Of a stretch of DNA of 27,324 nucleotides, positions 1 to 8,582 are shown piece by piece. This DNA is from JANQRV01 sp964533785. GTDB taxonomy: Bacteria; Bacteroidota; Bacteroidia; Chitinophagales; Saprospiraceae. The notes under the pieces were generated by a model. It ran no database searches, was not told the DNA's origin, and was given only the letters and a program-made list of their open reading frames with translations. The stretch is taken from NCBI GenBank assembly GCA_964533785.1, contig CAZHNG010000044.1, positions 1-27,324 of the forward strand, in the 5' to 3' direction. A program made the translations under genes and the position numbers. Position 1 is the stretch's first letter, and each line of letters starts with the position of its first letter.

Positions 1-50
1 GCAAAAGAGCTGAAAAACGCTGGTACTAAAGGGGGCACAGATTGAACAGC

Positions 51-171
51 CTACCCCATAACCCCATACCCCCATAACCCTATAACCTCATACCCCCATA
101 ACCACAGCCCCCAAGCTATTAAATATTAAAATCGAGAAAACTACCCCTAAGTTAAAGGGGCAATACATCTA
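51..171. repeat. Dispersed intergenic repeat, copy A (degenerate CATAACCCC array plus conserved tail)
   Basis: Positions about 51-105 are a degenerate run of ATAACCCC-like 8-9 bp units. Positions 106-171 are a unique tail beginning AGCCCC and ending CAATACATCTA. The same tail recurs at 10239-10296 on the same strand, again directly after an ATAACCMC array, with small indels in its first half. The tail contains a hairpin, CCCCT (144-148) with AGGGG (156-160) and a 7-nt loop. It lies beyond the 3' end of the sigma-factor gene and has no reading frame of its own. Apart from this and the terminator-like hairpin nearby, I see nothing else in positions 1-248. Confidence 0.75.
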
Positions 172-204
172 GGCCCTAATGATTGGAAAGAAATTGTCTT
201 CCCG

Positions 205-246
205 TACGAAAAACTGTTTGAGGCTGATAATCAAAAATCCAGCCTC
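205..246 (-). terminator. Possible terminator of the ECF sigma gene
   Basis: A 7-bp inverted repeat, GAGGCTG (220-226) and CAGCCTC (240-246), lies immediately downstream of the minus-strand sigma gene. Read on the minus strand it is followed after a few bases by a run of five T. The stem is short and the T-run is offset, so this is only a plausible intrinsic terminator. Confidence 0.4.
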
Positions 247-248
247 GC

Positions 249-803
249 CTACCAATCTGCATGAACTTTCAAAAAATCCATTACGGAGCGTTTGGATTTA
301 GCAAGGTGAACTTTGACGGTATTTTTAGAGATCTCCAATTCCGTGGCAATTTGCCCCAAATCTTTATTGCTGAAATACCTGAGCGCAAATATTTTCTTTT
401 GTTGAGGAGTAAGTTTGTGAATTGCCCGGTTAATGACTTCGAGGTATTCTTTGAAAATAATTTCGTTTTCACCGTTGGTGGTGATGCTTCGGAGATAATT
501 ATGGATAAAAGCTTCTTTTAACCGCTTCGACCTGGAGGTTTTTTTGAGATGATTCCAGGTAAGGTCTTTACTGATCTTAAAGAGAAAGGGTAGAATGGGA
601 AGGTCAGGGTTTATATAGCTTCTCTTTTCCCAGAGTTTAACAAAGACATCAGAGGTGATTTCCTCCGCATCCTGTACAGATTTAACCAGACCATAACAAA
701 AATGATATACCTGCTTGCAGTACTTCCTGTAAAGCCACTTGAAGCTTTGCAAATCATCTTGTTGTAATTGAAGCAAATGAAAGTGTTCCTCTCTCTTTTC
801 CAT
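249..803 (-). CDS. ECF-type RNA polymerase sigma-70 factor
   Basis: 184-aa cytoplasmic sigma factor with only regions 2 and 4, the usual ECF layout. Region 2 is at about residues 23-65, with the typical YxxxVYxFCYGLVKSxxDAEEITSDVF pattern. The region 4 helix-turn-helix is at about 127-178 (LTPQQKKIFALRYF, then a SKNTVKVHLAKSK recognition helix). Length is normal for the Bacteroidota expansion family of SusCD/FecI-like regulators. It lies head-to-head with a FecR-type anti-sigma gene that precedes a SusC gene with an STN domain, so it is probably the regulator released when the outer-membrane transporter senses its ligand. FecI and FecR genes are more often co-directional; here they are divergent, separated by 150 bp. 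The family call is very secure; the regulon is inferred from context. Confidence 0.95.
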   Translation of the reverse strand: MEKREEHFHLLQLQQDDLQSFKWLYRKYCKQVYHFCYGLVKSVQDAEEITSDVFVKLWEKRSYINPDLPILPFLFKISKDLTWNHLKKTSRSKRLKEAFIHNYLRSITTNGENEIIFKEYLEVINRAIHKLTPQQKKIFALRYFSNKDLGQIATELEISKNTVKVHLAKSKRSVMDFLKVHADW

Positions 804-953
804 TTAGCGGAAAATTTTTAAGCTATATCCAAAATAGACTTTTTTTTTAAAAATAAATGGGTTTTCGACTAATCTTTTTTCGACTTAGTGTTGGATATTA
901 ATTTAAGTACTTCGTCTAAAAAGCAAAATTTACTCCTGATATCACCGTGAAAT
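804..953. promoter_or_regulatory. Divergent intergenic region between sigma factor and FecR genes
   Basis: This 150-bp AT-rich gap separates two divergently transcribed regulatory genes and must hold the promoters of both. It contains an A/T homopolymer stretch around 840-855. I looked for the Bacteroidota primary-sigma pattern (TTG, about 19 bp, TAnnTTTG) and found no convincing match on either strand. This would fit transcription from an alternative sigma factor, possibly the neighbouring one. Confidence 0.45.
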
Positions 954-1919
954 ATGAAAGAAAAGTTGGTTGAGAAGTTGTTTGACGGCACCTGTTCGAT
1001 AGAAGAACTAGAGTTGCTATTCCAGCTAATAGAATCGGATGAAGAGCCTCCTGATGATGTGCTCATGGAAAGACTTTGGCAAGAAACACAACAGCATCCC
1101 GAATTGGACAAAAAGTTAGCAGAAGGAATTTTTGGAAGAACGGTAAAAAAAATCCATGAAAAGAAAATAAAGCAGCTTCCGGTTTCTTCGAAGAGGAAAC
1201 ATTTTCTGGCTATTGCCGCCGGCATTCTTATTTTGATCACCGGAACCATCTGGTTATTCCAAATGAGCAATACTCCAACGGTCGTGAATACGAAGTACGG
1301 AGAACAGCAGACTTTAAAATTATCAGATGGCTCCATTGTCCGGATGAATGCCAATTCGCAAATGGTATTCGATGAATACTGGCCGGAGGGGGCTGATCGA
1401 AAAATATGGCTAAAAGGAGAAGCTTTCTTTAAAGTAGAAAAAAAATTAGAGACTAACCAGAAGCTAAAAGTGATCACGGATGATCTTACCGTTGAGGTAT
1501 TGGGTACGACCTTTAATGTAAATAGTAAAGAAAATGCGACATCCGTATACTTGGTCGAAGGGCAAATCCGCTTGCATTTTAATGCTATGGATTCCATCTT
1601 GACGATGAATCCCGGCGATTTTATTACGTACTCCGAATCAAAGGGAGAAATTACCCTAAGGCATAAGCAAAGCCCCGACCTGCATACTTCCTGGAAAGAT
1701 GGGGTACTCACGTTCAGGAACACCCGTTTACGTAAAGTACTTCAGAAGATTGAAGCCATTTACGGTGTGGAATTCAAAGTAATCAATGAATCAGATTATG
1801 ATCGGGTGATCAACTTTCCATTGCCTATTGATGAACTGGAAACGGCCCTTTCGATCCTCGAAAAAACAGTGGCGGACCTAGAGGTCAGAAAAAAAGAAAA
1901 TTTGTATATCATCAAATAG
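954..1919 (+). CDS. FecR-family anti-sigma factor (FecR + DUF4974)
   Basis: 321-aa inner-membrane anti-sigma factor. A cytoplasmic N-terminus of about 80 residues (sigma-binding) is followed by one transmembrane helix at about residues 84-103. A periplasmic FecR domain follows at about 110-207, with the characteristic LSDGSIVRMNANS, WLKGEAFFKV and VLGTTFNVN strings. The C-terminal domain at about 250-320 (FRNTRLRKVLQKIEAIYGVEF) matches the DUF4974 region that resembles an STN fold. In this family the periplasmic part contacts the STN domain of a TonB-dependent transporter and passes the signal to the ECF sigma factor. The SusC gene begins 69 bp downstream and has such a domain. Family call secure; partner assignment inferred from adjacency. 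Confidence 0.95.
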   Translation: MKEKLVEKLFDGTCSIEELELLFQLIESDEEPPDDVLMERLWQETQQHPELDKKLAEGIFGRTVKKIHEKKIKQLPVSSKRKHFLAIAAGILILITGTIWLFQMSNTPTVVNTKYGEQQTLKLSDGSIVRMNANSQMVFDEYWPEGADRKIWLKGEAFFKVEKKLETNQKLKVITDDLTVEVLGTTFNVNSKENATSVYLVEGQIRLHFNAMDSILTMNPGDFITYSESKGEITLRHKQSPDLHTSWKDGVLTFRNTRLRKVLQKIEAIYGVEFKVINESDYDRVINFPLPIDELETALSILEKTVADLEVRKKENLYIIK

Positions 1920-1928
1920 TTTAAAAAA

Positions 1929-1957
1929 CTGGTACTCCTCACAAGGAGGAGTGCCAG
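1929..1957 (+). terminator. Hairpin between fecR-like and susC-like genes (attenuator candidate)
   Basis: A 12-bp stem (1929-1940 with 1946-1957, one G-U pair, 5-nt loop) begins 10 bp after the anti-sigma stop. It is not followed by a strong T-run, so it may be an mRNA-processing or attenuation hairpin that sets different levels of anti-sigma factor and transporter, rather than a full terminator. Confidence 0.45.
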
Positions 1958-1988
1958 CCAATTAATTGTTGTTTAAAAACGTAATATT

Positions 1989-4900
1989 ATGAAATTATCA
2001 AGACTTTACCCTCAATTGGGGCTGGTAATGATGCTTTGGGTGTTCGGTTTGTCACCTGGAAACATTGTTGCTTCCCCTACCTACGATGAAACAGCCGAAA
2101 AACAACCTCTAACCGAAGTATTGGACAAACTCAGCGAAACTTACAAGGTTTTTTTCTCTTACGAAACGAAAGTTCTGGCTGATATCAAGGTCGATTTTAA
2201 ATTTATCAAGGGCGAAACCCTTGACAAAGCAATAGATCGACTATTGGATCAAACGAATTTGAATTACGAATCTGTCAATTCGAAGTACGTCATTATTTAT
2301 AAGGAGGATAAAGCCGGGAAAAAGACGGCAAAGAAACTCCTTAAGAAAATCGAGCAAATAGAAAAAATTGAAAGAACTGGAAATGTCAGGCTACAACCTA
2401 ATCATCAATCGGTAGACAATAAATTTACTACGATTGTTCAAAGTGCCGCTGCCTTAATTCGTGAAAAAACTATTACTGGAAAGGTTACGGACGGTTCTGA
2501 TGGTTCTGCACTCATTGGAGTGAGTATCTTTGTTAAGGGAGCTACAACGGGTACGGTGACGGACTTTGACGGAAATTATGAGTTAACCGTCCCGGATGAT
2601 GCTGAGATCCTGGTCTTTTCTTACACCGGGTATCAAACCCAGGAAGTTGAGATCGCAGACCGGACGACCATTGACGTGCAAATGGTTTTTGAAGCGGAAC
2701 AATTAGGCGAAGTAGTGGTTACCGCTCTCGGTATTGAAAGAAACAAAAGGACATTAGGTTATGCAACCGCCAACGTCGAACCAGAGGAATTAACGGTCAA
2801 CCGTTCTCCCAAATTCATGGATGCCCTGCAAGGGAAAGTTGCTGGTGTTAATGTTAGCAGTCTGAGCTCAGGTCCGCAGGGAAGCAGTCGAATAAGAATT
2901 AGAGGTATTTCTTCTTTTGGATCGAGTAACTCTCCCCTAATCGTTGTTAACGGTGTGCCGATCGATAACGGTAATCGCGGGGCATCCCGTGACCGTTCAG
3001 TGGGAGGCGTTCCTTCCGGAAGGAACTGGCGAACGGATACCGGGGATGGATTAAGCAGTATCAACCCCGATGATATCGTTTCGATGAACATCCTGAAGGG
3101 AGCGGCTGCATCAGCACTTTATGGTTCCAGGGCAAAAGATGGGGTGATCATGATCACCACTAAAAACCGCGCGCAAGGCACCGGACTGCAAGTGGAGTGG
3201 AATTCTAATTTTACGCTGGATGTACCACTGGATTTTACGGATTACCAGTACGAATACGGGCAAGGGGAAGGTGGAATGAGACCTACTGCTCCCGGTCCTA
3301 CTTCCGGTGTCTGGAGCTTTGGTGAAAGGATTGAGCCGGGTATGACCCAGATTCTCTTTGATGGTATCGAAGTACCATATACTGCTCAGCCTAATAAAAT
3401 TAGAGAGTATTATCGGGACGGTTTTCAGTGGACCAATACTTTGACAATTTCTTCCGGTGGGGAAAATGGTGGTTTAAGCCTTTCTTTATCAAATATGGAT
3501 AGTGAAGCAATTTTACCAGGATCTACTTACGATAGAAGGGTTGCTAATTTTGGATTTACCCAAAAGACCGGGAAATTAACCGTATCTGGTAATATCAATT
3601 ATTCTGATGAGATTAGAAAGAATCCCCCCAATGTTCAGGAGCAGGACTTCAGCCCAGTTGTAATCTATACTTTGGCCAATACGATGCCAATGGACCTTCT
3701 GAGGGAAAATGCTTTTGACGAAAATGGGGATGAGATTAAATACTCTCGTTTTACTAACCGTACGAATCCTTATTTTGCCCTTTCTCGTTTTGAGAATAAC
3801 CAGCGGGACCGGGTTTACGGTAATATCACCGCCAGATATAATTTTACGGATTGGTTGTATTTCCAGGGACGGATCGGCCAGGATTATTTTACCAGAGATG
3901 TAGATTATAACCTGCCGACAGGTACACAAAGACAGTCGGCTCCTCCTCCCGGTTTAGTAAATGGCCAGTATGTGGTGGATATTGAACGTTTCCGTGAGAT
4001 CAATGCTGACTTCCTGATCGGTGCCAACCGGACATTTGGGGATTTCGGTGTAAATGTCAATTTGGGGGGTAATCAAATGTACCGTTCTTCTGATCGGAAT
4101 ACTGAGGTAGGAGAACTTTTCTTCACCCGTAATCTGTATACTATCCGGAACGCAAGTAAGGTTACTCCGAACTACATCATTTCTCAGCGCCAGGTGAATT
4201 CATTATACGGTGCGGCGGAAATTTCCTATAAAGGCTTCTTCTTTTTGAATGCAACAGCGAGAAACGACTGGTTCTCTACTTTATCACCGGATAACAGAAG
4301 TATTTTGTACCCTTCCGTAACGGGTAGCTTTGTATTTTCAGAAGCCTTTGATATGCCGAATTGGATATCTTTCGGAAAAATTCGCCTGGCTTACGCGGAA
4401 GTGGGTAGCGATACGGATGTAGCGCCTTACTCCAATAACCTGTTCTACGATATTAGTGCCCAACAGTTTCCCAATTCAAACGGAGTACCGCAACCCTTGG
4501 GTAATATTTCAGGAGGAACCGTTCCCAATGCCAACTTAAAGCCCATGCGGGTTACGGAGACAGAATTTGGAGTAGAAATGATCTTGTTTGAAAATATGCG
4601 GTTTGAAGCATCTTATTACAACAAGTTATCTTCCGATCAAATCCTTTCGGCTCAGATCTCTAATGCCTCAGGGTTTAATAACCAATTGATCAACGTAGGG
4701 GAGAGCCGCACCTACGGAGTAGAAATGTTGCTTTCATTTTCTCCGATCAAAACGGCCAATTTTGAATGGCAAACCTCCGCAAACGCTACCTTTAATGATT
4801 CAGAAGTACTCAGCTTGGGAGACGATGTGGATGGCACCTTCATTACCGTTGGTACGCACGAATTTCACGGTGAACTGCGGCAGGTTGTCGGTATGCCAAT

Positions 4901-5540
4901 GGCACAATTGTACGGTTGGGGCTACCTAAGGGACGAACAAGGACGTCAGGTGTTTAATGCAAACTCCGGAAGACCCGAAAGATCTACCGAGCAATTAAAT
5001 TTTGGTACGGCACTTCCAAGGTGGTGGGGAGGATTCTTCAATAGTTTAAACTATAAGAACATCAATTTCTCCTTCCTGATCGACTTTAAACTGGGGCATA
5101 ATCTGATCTCCGGTACGCATATCAATGCCTATCGTCATGGTTTGGACAAGGCTACACTGGAAGGTAGAGACCAGGGTTTTGTCGTTGGGGATGGGGTTAA
5201 TCCGAACGGCGAGATCAATACTACACAAACGGCTATTCAGCTTTTCTACGAAACCATACGCAGTTTCCGTGGAGCAGAGCAATCGGTGTTTAATGCAGGA
5301 TCCTGGCAGTTGCGGCAGATGAGTCTTGGCTATGACTTTACCAGCCTCATTCCATCGAATAAATACATCAAAGGGTTGCGGTTGAATATTGTGGCCAACA
5401 ATGTGGCCGTGCTGAGAAAATGGGTGCCTCATATTCACCCGGATCAGAACGCATTAATTGGAGATACGGAAGTTGGTCTTGAATCAACCGGTTTGCCGGT
5501 AACCCGCAGTATTGGATTTAATTTAAACGTGAAGTTTTAA
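1989..5540 (+). CDS. SusC/RagA-type TonB-dependent transporter with STN domain
   Basis: 1183-aa outer-membrane transporter. Domains in order: signal peptide (about 1-29); STN signalling domain (about 38-105, LTEVLDKLSETYKVFFSYE); a linker; a carboxypeptidase-regulatory-like beta-sandwich (about 161-232, ITGKVTDGSDGSALIGVSI); a TonB-box-like segment (LGEVVVTALGI, 239-249); a plug (about 265-395, with LQGKVAGVNV, RIRIRG and LKGAAASALYGSRA); and a beta-barrel ending in VTRSIGFNLNVKF. This is the complete SusC plan, and the extra STN domain marks the signal-transducing subclass that works with FecR/FecI partners. It is followed after 40 bp by its SusD-like partner. Substrate cannot be read from sequence; the downstream sugar-acid genes suggest an acidic sugar. 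Confidence 0.97.
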   Translation: MKLSRLYPQLGLVMMLWVFGLSPGNIVASPTYDETAEKQPLTEVLDKLSETYKVFFSYETKVLADIKVDFKFIKGETLDKAIDRLLDQTNLNYESVNSKYVIIYKEDKAGKKTAKKLLKKIEQIEKIERTGNVRLQPNHQSVDNKFTTIVQSAAALIREKTITGKVTDGSDGSALIGVSIFVKGATTGTVTDFDGNYELTVPDDAEILVFSYTGYQTQEVEIADRTTIDVQMVFEAEQLGEVVVTALGIERNKRTLGYATANVEPEELTVNRSPKFMDALQGKVAGVNVSSLSSGPQGSSRIRIRGISSFGSSNSPLIVVNGVPIDNGNRGASRDRSVGGVPSGRNWRTDTGDGLSSINPDDIVSMNILKGAAASALYGSRAKDGVIMITTKNRAQGTGLQVEWNSNFTLDVPLDFTDYQYEYGQGEGGMRPTAPGPTSGVWSFGERIEPGMTQILFDGIEVPYTAQPNKIREYYRDGFQWTNTLTISSGGENGGLSLSLSNMDSEAILPGSTYDRRVANFGFTQKTGKLTVSGNINYSDEIRKNPPNVQEQDFSPVVIYTLANTMPMDLLRENAFDENGDEIKYSRFTNRTNPYFALSRFENNQRDRVYGNITARYNFTDWLYFQGRIGQDYFTRDVDYNLPTGTQRQSAPPPGLVNGQYVVDIERFREINADFLIGANRTFGDFGVNVNLGGNQMYRSSDRNTEVGELFFTRNLYTIRNASKVTPNYIISQRQVNSLYGAAEISYKGFFFLNATARNDWFSTLSPDNRSILYPSVTGSFVFSEAFDMPNWISFGKIRLAYAEVGSDTDVAPYSNNLFYDISAQQFPNSNGVPQPLGNISGGTVPNANLKPMRVTETEFGVEMILFENMRFEASYYNKLSSDQILSAQISNASGFNNQLINVGESRTYGVEMLLSFSPIKTANFEWQTSANATFNDSEVLSLGDDVDGTFITVGTHEFHGELRQVVGMPMAQLYGWGYLRDEQGRQVFNANSGRPERSTEQLNFGTALPRWWGGFFNSLNYKNINFSFLIDFKLGHNLISGTHINAYRHGLDKATLEGRDQGFVVGDGVNPNGEINTTQTAIQLFYETIRSFRGAEQSVFNAGSWQLRQMSLGYDFTSLIPSNKYIKGLRLNIVANNVAVLRKWVPHIHPDQNALIGDTEVGLESTGLPVTRSIGFNLNVKF

Positions 5541-5580
5541 TCCAATGTCCATTCATTGTTTATTTTAAATTATTACAACC

Positions 5581-7119
5581 ATGAAGAAACTAGTTCATTA
5601 TAAATATTTAACCGGTTTGATGCTCCTTTTTTTATTCTTCTCCTCTTGTGAGGAAGGATTTGATGAGCTGAATACCAATCCGGCACAGCTTACTTCCCTT
5701 GATCCGACTTTTCAGTTGAATTCGTCTATTGTCAATAGTGCTCCTACGTATAATAATTTGACTTATGAGACCACTATTGTTCGGCAAATGATCACTCCGT
5801 TTACCGGGGTAGGGACGGGGGCCAACTTAAACCAGGATAACCGGGCCGCTACTGCTGGTAACTGGAATCAAAGATTTCCGAATATCATTAAAAACCTGGA
5901 GGACGGGATCAATCGTGTTACCGTAGAAACACCGGAGAAGACCAATCTGCTGAGCATTCTCAGAATTTGGAGGGCCCATACCTTTTTAGTGCTGACGGAT
6001 ACCTACGGGGATATCCCTTATTTTGGTGCGGGAGAAGCTTTTTTGGAAGGCACCGCATTTCCTTCTTATGATGCACAGGAGGATATCTACGAGGATATCC
6101 TCAGTGAATTGGTGCAAGCTTCAGGAGCATTGAATGCCAATAATGATGCCATTAATCAGGAAATACTCTATAGTGGGAACGTTGAGCGGTGGAAAAGGCT
6201 GGGCTATTCGCTTTTGCTCAGAGCAGCAATGAGGCTATCCAAGGTAAACCCTGGAAAAGCAGAAGGCTTTGTAGTTCAAGCCGTTTCTGGTGGATTGATG
6301 GAATCTAACGCGGATAATGCCATCGTCCGGCATACTCCGGATTTCAGAAATCCGGTAGGTACCAACCTTAACGGTGGGCAGGCACCATTCTATTACCTGG
6401 ATTCAGAATTTGTTAACTGGATGAAGGACCATAATGATCCCAGGTTATCCAGAATCGCTGTCAGATACGTCGGAGCCCGTAGTGAAGGAGAGCAAACGGA
6501 AGATGTGGCCAACCGAACGGCTGATGTTCAAATAGGGATGCCTCAAGGTTTTGACGTCACGAATATCAACGATGTGGCCGTAGACGCCGGTTTGGCGAGC
6601 CTGTATGATTATACTCAATTGGACCGTACGCGTTTGGGAAATCCGGAGGCACCCAGTTTTTTGGTCACCTATTCCCAAACCCAACTATTACTGGCCGAAG
6701 CCATTGTTAGAGGCTGGGTTAGTGGTGATGCCGCCGCCGCTTACGAGAGTGCTGTCCGGGCTAATATGGAGCAATTTTCTGACTGGCCCGGCGATACCGA
6801 TATCAGCTCAGGTGAGATCGACGCATACATTGCTGCCAATCCTTTGGAAGCCGGAAGTGAGATCGAGCAAATTAACGAACAGTATTGGATTTCTTCCTAT
6901 TTGAACGGGCCCGAAGCCTGGGCAAATTTCAGAAGAACCGGATTTCCTGCTGTTGCGCCGAATTCGTTCCCCGGCAATGACCTGGAAACGGAAGAATTCA
7001 TCAGAAGACTTACTTATCCGGATTCAGAACTTGTTGTAAACCGCTCTAATCTGGATGTTGCTATTTCCCGACAGGGACCGGATCGTTTGGATACCAGGAT
7101 CTGGTGGGATGTGGAGTAA
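5581..7119 (+). CDS. SusD/RagB-like substrate-binding lipoprotein
   Basis: 512-aa surface lipoprotein that acts as the lid and substrate-capturing partner of the upstream SusC transporter. It has a type II signal peptide with a lipobox ending FFSSC (Cys23). The segment just after it, EGFDELNTNPAQL, is typical of the SusD-like_2 branch (RagB/SusD nutrient-uptake family). The helical TPR-like body includes the conserved WRAHTFLVLTDTYGDIPYF and LLLAEAIVRGW regions, and the C-terminus has the usual RLTYPDSE motif with N and W residues. Length is normal for the family. The 40-bp spacing and shared direction imply co-transcription with the SusC gene. Ligand specificity is unknown. Confidence 0.95.
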   Translation: MKKLVHYKYLTGLMLLFLFFSSCEEGFDELNTNPAQLTSLDPTFQLNSSIVNSAPTYNNLTYETTIVRQMITPFTGVGTGANLNQDNRAATAGNWNQRFPNIIKNLEDGINRVTVETPEKTNLLSILRIWRAHTFLVLTDTYGDIPYFGAGEAFLEGTAFPSYDAQEDIYEDILSELVQASGALNANNDAINQEILYSGNVERWKRLGYSLLLRAAMRLSKVNPGKAEGFVVQAVSGGLMESNADNAIVRHTPDFRNPVGTNLNGGQAPFYYLDSEFVNWMKDHNDPRLSRIAVRYVGARSEGEQTEDVANRTADVQIGMPQGFDVTNINDVAVDAGLASLYDYTQLDRTRLGNPEAPSFLVTYSQTQLLLAEAIVRGWVSGDAAAAYESAVRANMEQFSDWPGDTDISSGEIDAYIAANPLEAGSEIEQINEQYWISSYLNGPEAWANFRRTGFPAVAPNSFPGNDLETEEFIRRLTYPDSELVVNRSNLDVAISRQGPDRLDTRIWWDVE

Positions 7120-7172
7120 TGAATGATTTAAACATATAATCCTGACACTCTCACACGGATGATGAGGTTAAG

Positions 7173-7213
7173 TACTTGCCTGCCCGGAAATGATATAGCC
7201 GGGCGGGCAGGTA
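7173..7213 (+). terminator. Strong hairpin after the SusCD pair
   Basis: A 15-bp GC-rich stem (7173-7187 with 7199-7213, two G-U pairs as RNA, 11-nt loop) lies 54 bp after the SusD-like stop and is followed by TTTAATAAAT. It probably ends or attenuates the SusCD transcript. The weak T-tract means it could instead be a stabilising or repetitive palindrome. The rest of the 292-bp gap to the next gene shows nothing else I can name. Confidence 0.55.
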
Positions 7214-7411
7214 TTTAATAAATCGGGATAAGTAGGATGCTTTACGGGAGAGACGCAGTTTAATTTGCTGGCTGTTTTCTCGTGATCGGGCAAGACGGTT
7301 GTCGTCCTTTGTCTAGCGTTGGGAGCTCCAGTAAACTGCATTTAGCTCGATAATTTTACGTAATTAATTTAAATCCAGTGCCTTATAGTAGTATTTAAAA
7401 GTAATTAGTCT

Positions 7412-8563
7412 ATGAAAAAGTTAAATAGAAGAGCATATCTCAAATTAATACCAAAAGGTTCATTAGCAGCTATAGCCGTCGGCAGTGGTACTTTGGGCTG
7501 TTCACCGGCCGAAAAGGAAGTTGCCAAGGAAGAGGAAACGGCTCCTAAGAAACCCATGTTGATGAAAGTGGGGTGCCAACACGGAGGCACCGGTAAGGAA
7601 AATTTGGAATTTTTGGCTCGCCATGGTGTTTTTAACATGGATGGAGGTGCGCCGAAAATGATCGAAGGGGTAGGTTGGGACCTTGATGATTCTCTGGCCA
7701 AAAAAGAAGCTTGTGAAAAATACGGCATCAGTTTGGATGCTTATCATTTACCACTTTCTTCTGCGGGTATCGACCGGGTATCCGTACCCAATATTATGCT
7801 GGGTAAAAGCCCGGAAAGGGACCGTGAAATAGAGATGATCCAACAAATGATAGAGGTAGCCGCCAAGAGCGATGTGCGTGTTCTTTTATACAACACGACC
7901 ATCCATCCTGTACTGAGAACGGGAAGAACGGTAGACCCAAAACGCGGGAATGCCCAATACAGCACCTGGAATTACGAAGAGGCTGTTAAAAGAAATGAAC
8001 CCATGACTATTGCGGGAGAAGTATCGGTCGACGATATGTTCGAGCGTATTACTTATTTATTAGATCGCATCTTACCGGTAGCGGAGGAATTTAAAGTGAA
8101 ACTGGGTAATCATATTGCTGATCCGCCCACACCACTGGGTTACAGGGGAATTTCCCGTTGGAACAGCCCGGATGTATTTGCGGCCATTAAAAAATTTGCA
8201 CAACTTTACGATAGCCCTTCTCACGGGTTTAATTTATGCTTAGGGACAACAGCAGAGGGATTAAAAGATCCTAAAACCGAAATTTTACCCATCATCAAAT
8301 GGGTAGGGGAAAGAAACCAGATATTTAATATTCACTTAAGAAACATCAAGGGGGGCTGGAATAACTTCATGGAAGTTTATCCCGATAACGGCGATATGGA
8401 CTTTTTACAGGTGATCCGTGCTTTACGCGATGTAGGCTATTCCGGCATGGTCATGCCCGATCATATTCCACGCCATGATGATCCCGCAGCTTCTTTGCAA
8501 GGACACGCCTTTGCTTTTGGGTATATTAAAGCGTTGATCCATGCGGTGGGTAGTGAGGTATAA
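7412..8563 (+). CDS. Exported mannonate dehydratase-like TIM-barrel protein (UxuA family)
   Basis: 383-aa TIM-barrel protein of the UxuA type. Classical UxuA dehydrates D-mannonate to 2-keto-3-deoxy-D-gluconate. Family-like strings include LGKSPERDREIEMIQQMI, a metal-site region LGNHIADPPTP, FNLCLGTTAEG, FNIHLRNIKG, a GDMDFLQVIRAL segment and the near-C-terminal MPDHIPRHDDPA. The N-terminus has a twin-arginine-like motif (RRAYLKL, Arg6-Arg7), a hydrophobic stretch and a lipobox ending GTLGC (Cys30), so it appears to be a Tat-exported lipoprotein. Classical UxuA is cytoplasmic, so this version may act on sugar acids in the periplasm, or have another substrate. The gene is followed 19 bp later by a glucarate dehydratase-like gene, probably in one operon. 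Family secure; reaction moderately sure. Confidence 0.85.
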   Translation: MKKLNRRAYLKLIPKGSLAAIAVGSGTLGCSPAEKEVAKEEETAPKKPMLMKVGCQHGGTGKENLEFLARHGVFNMDGGAPKMIEGVGWDLDDSLAKKEACEKYGISLDAYHLPLSSAGIDRVSVPNIMLGKSPERDREIEMIQQMIEVAAKSDVRVLLYNTTIHPVLRTGRTVDPKRGNAQYSTWNYEEAVKRNEPMTIAGEVSVDDMFERITYLLDRILPVAEEFKVKLGNHIADPPTPLGYRGISRWNSPDVFAAIKKFAQLYDSPSHGFNLCLGTTAEGLKDPKTEILPIIKWVGERNQIFNIHLRNIKGGWNNFMEVYPDNGDMDFLQVIRALRDVGYSGMVMPDHIPRHDDPAASLQGHAFAFGYIKALIHAVGSEV

Positions 8564-8582
8564 TGCAGAATAATTACATTTC

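Noticed and set aside
804..953. Bacteroidota-type -33/-7 promoters in the divergent regulatory gap
   Set aside because: Partial matches such as TATTTTGG on the minus strand are one base out of register, and no correctly spaced TTG was found.
869..1723. 284-aa open frame on the minus strand
   Set aside because: It lies wholly antisense to the FecR-type gene, which has a clear domain structure; the minus-strand translation is Ser/Cys/Phe-rich with no recognisable family.
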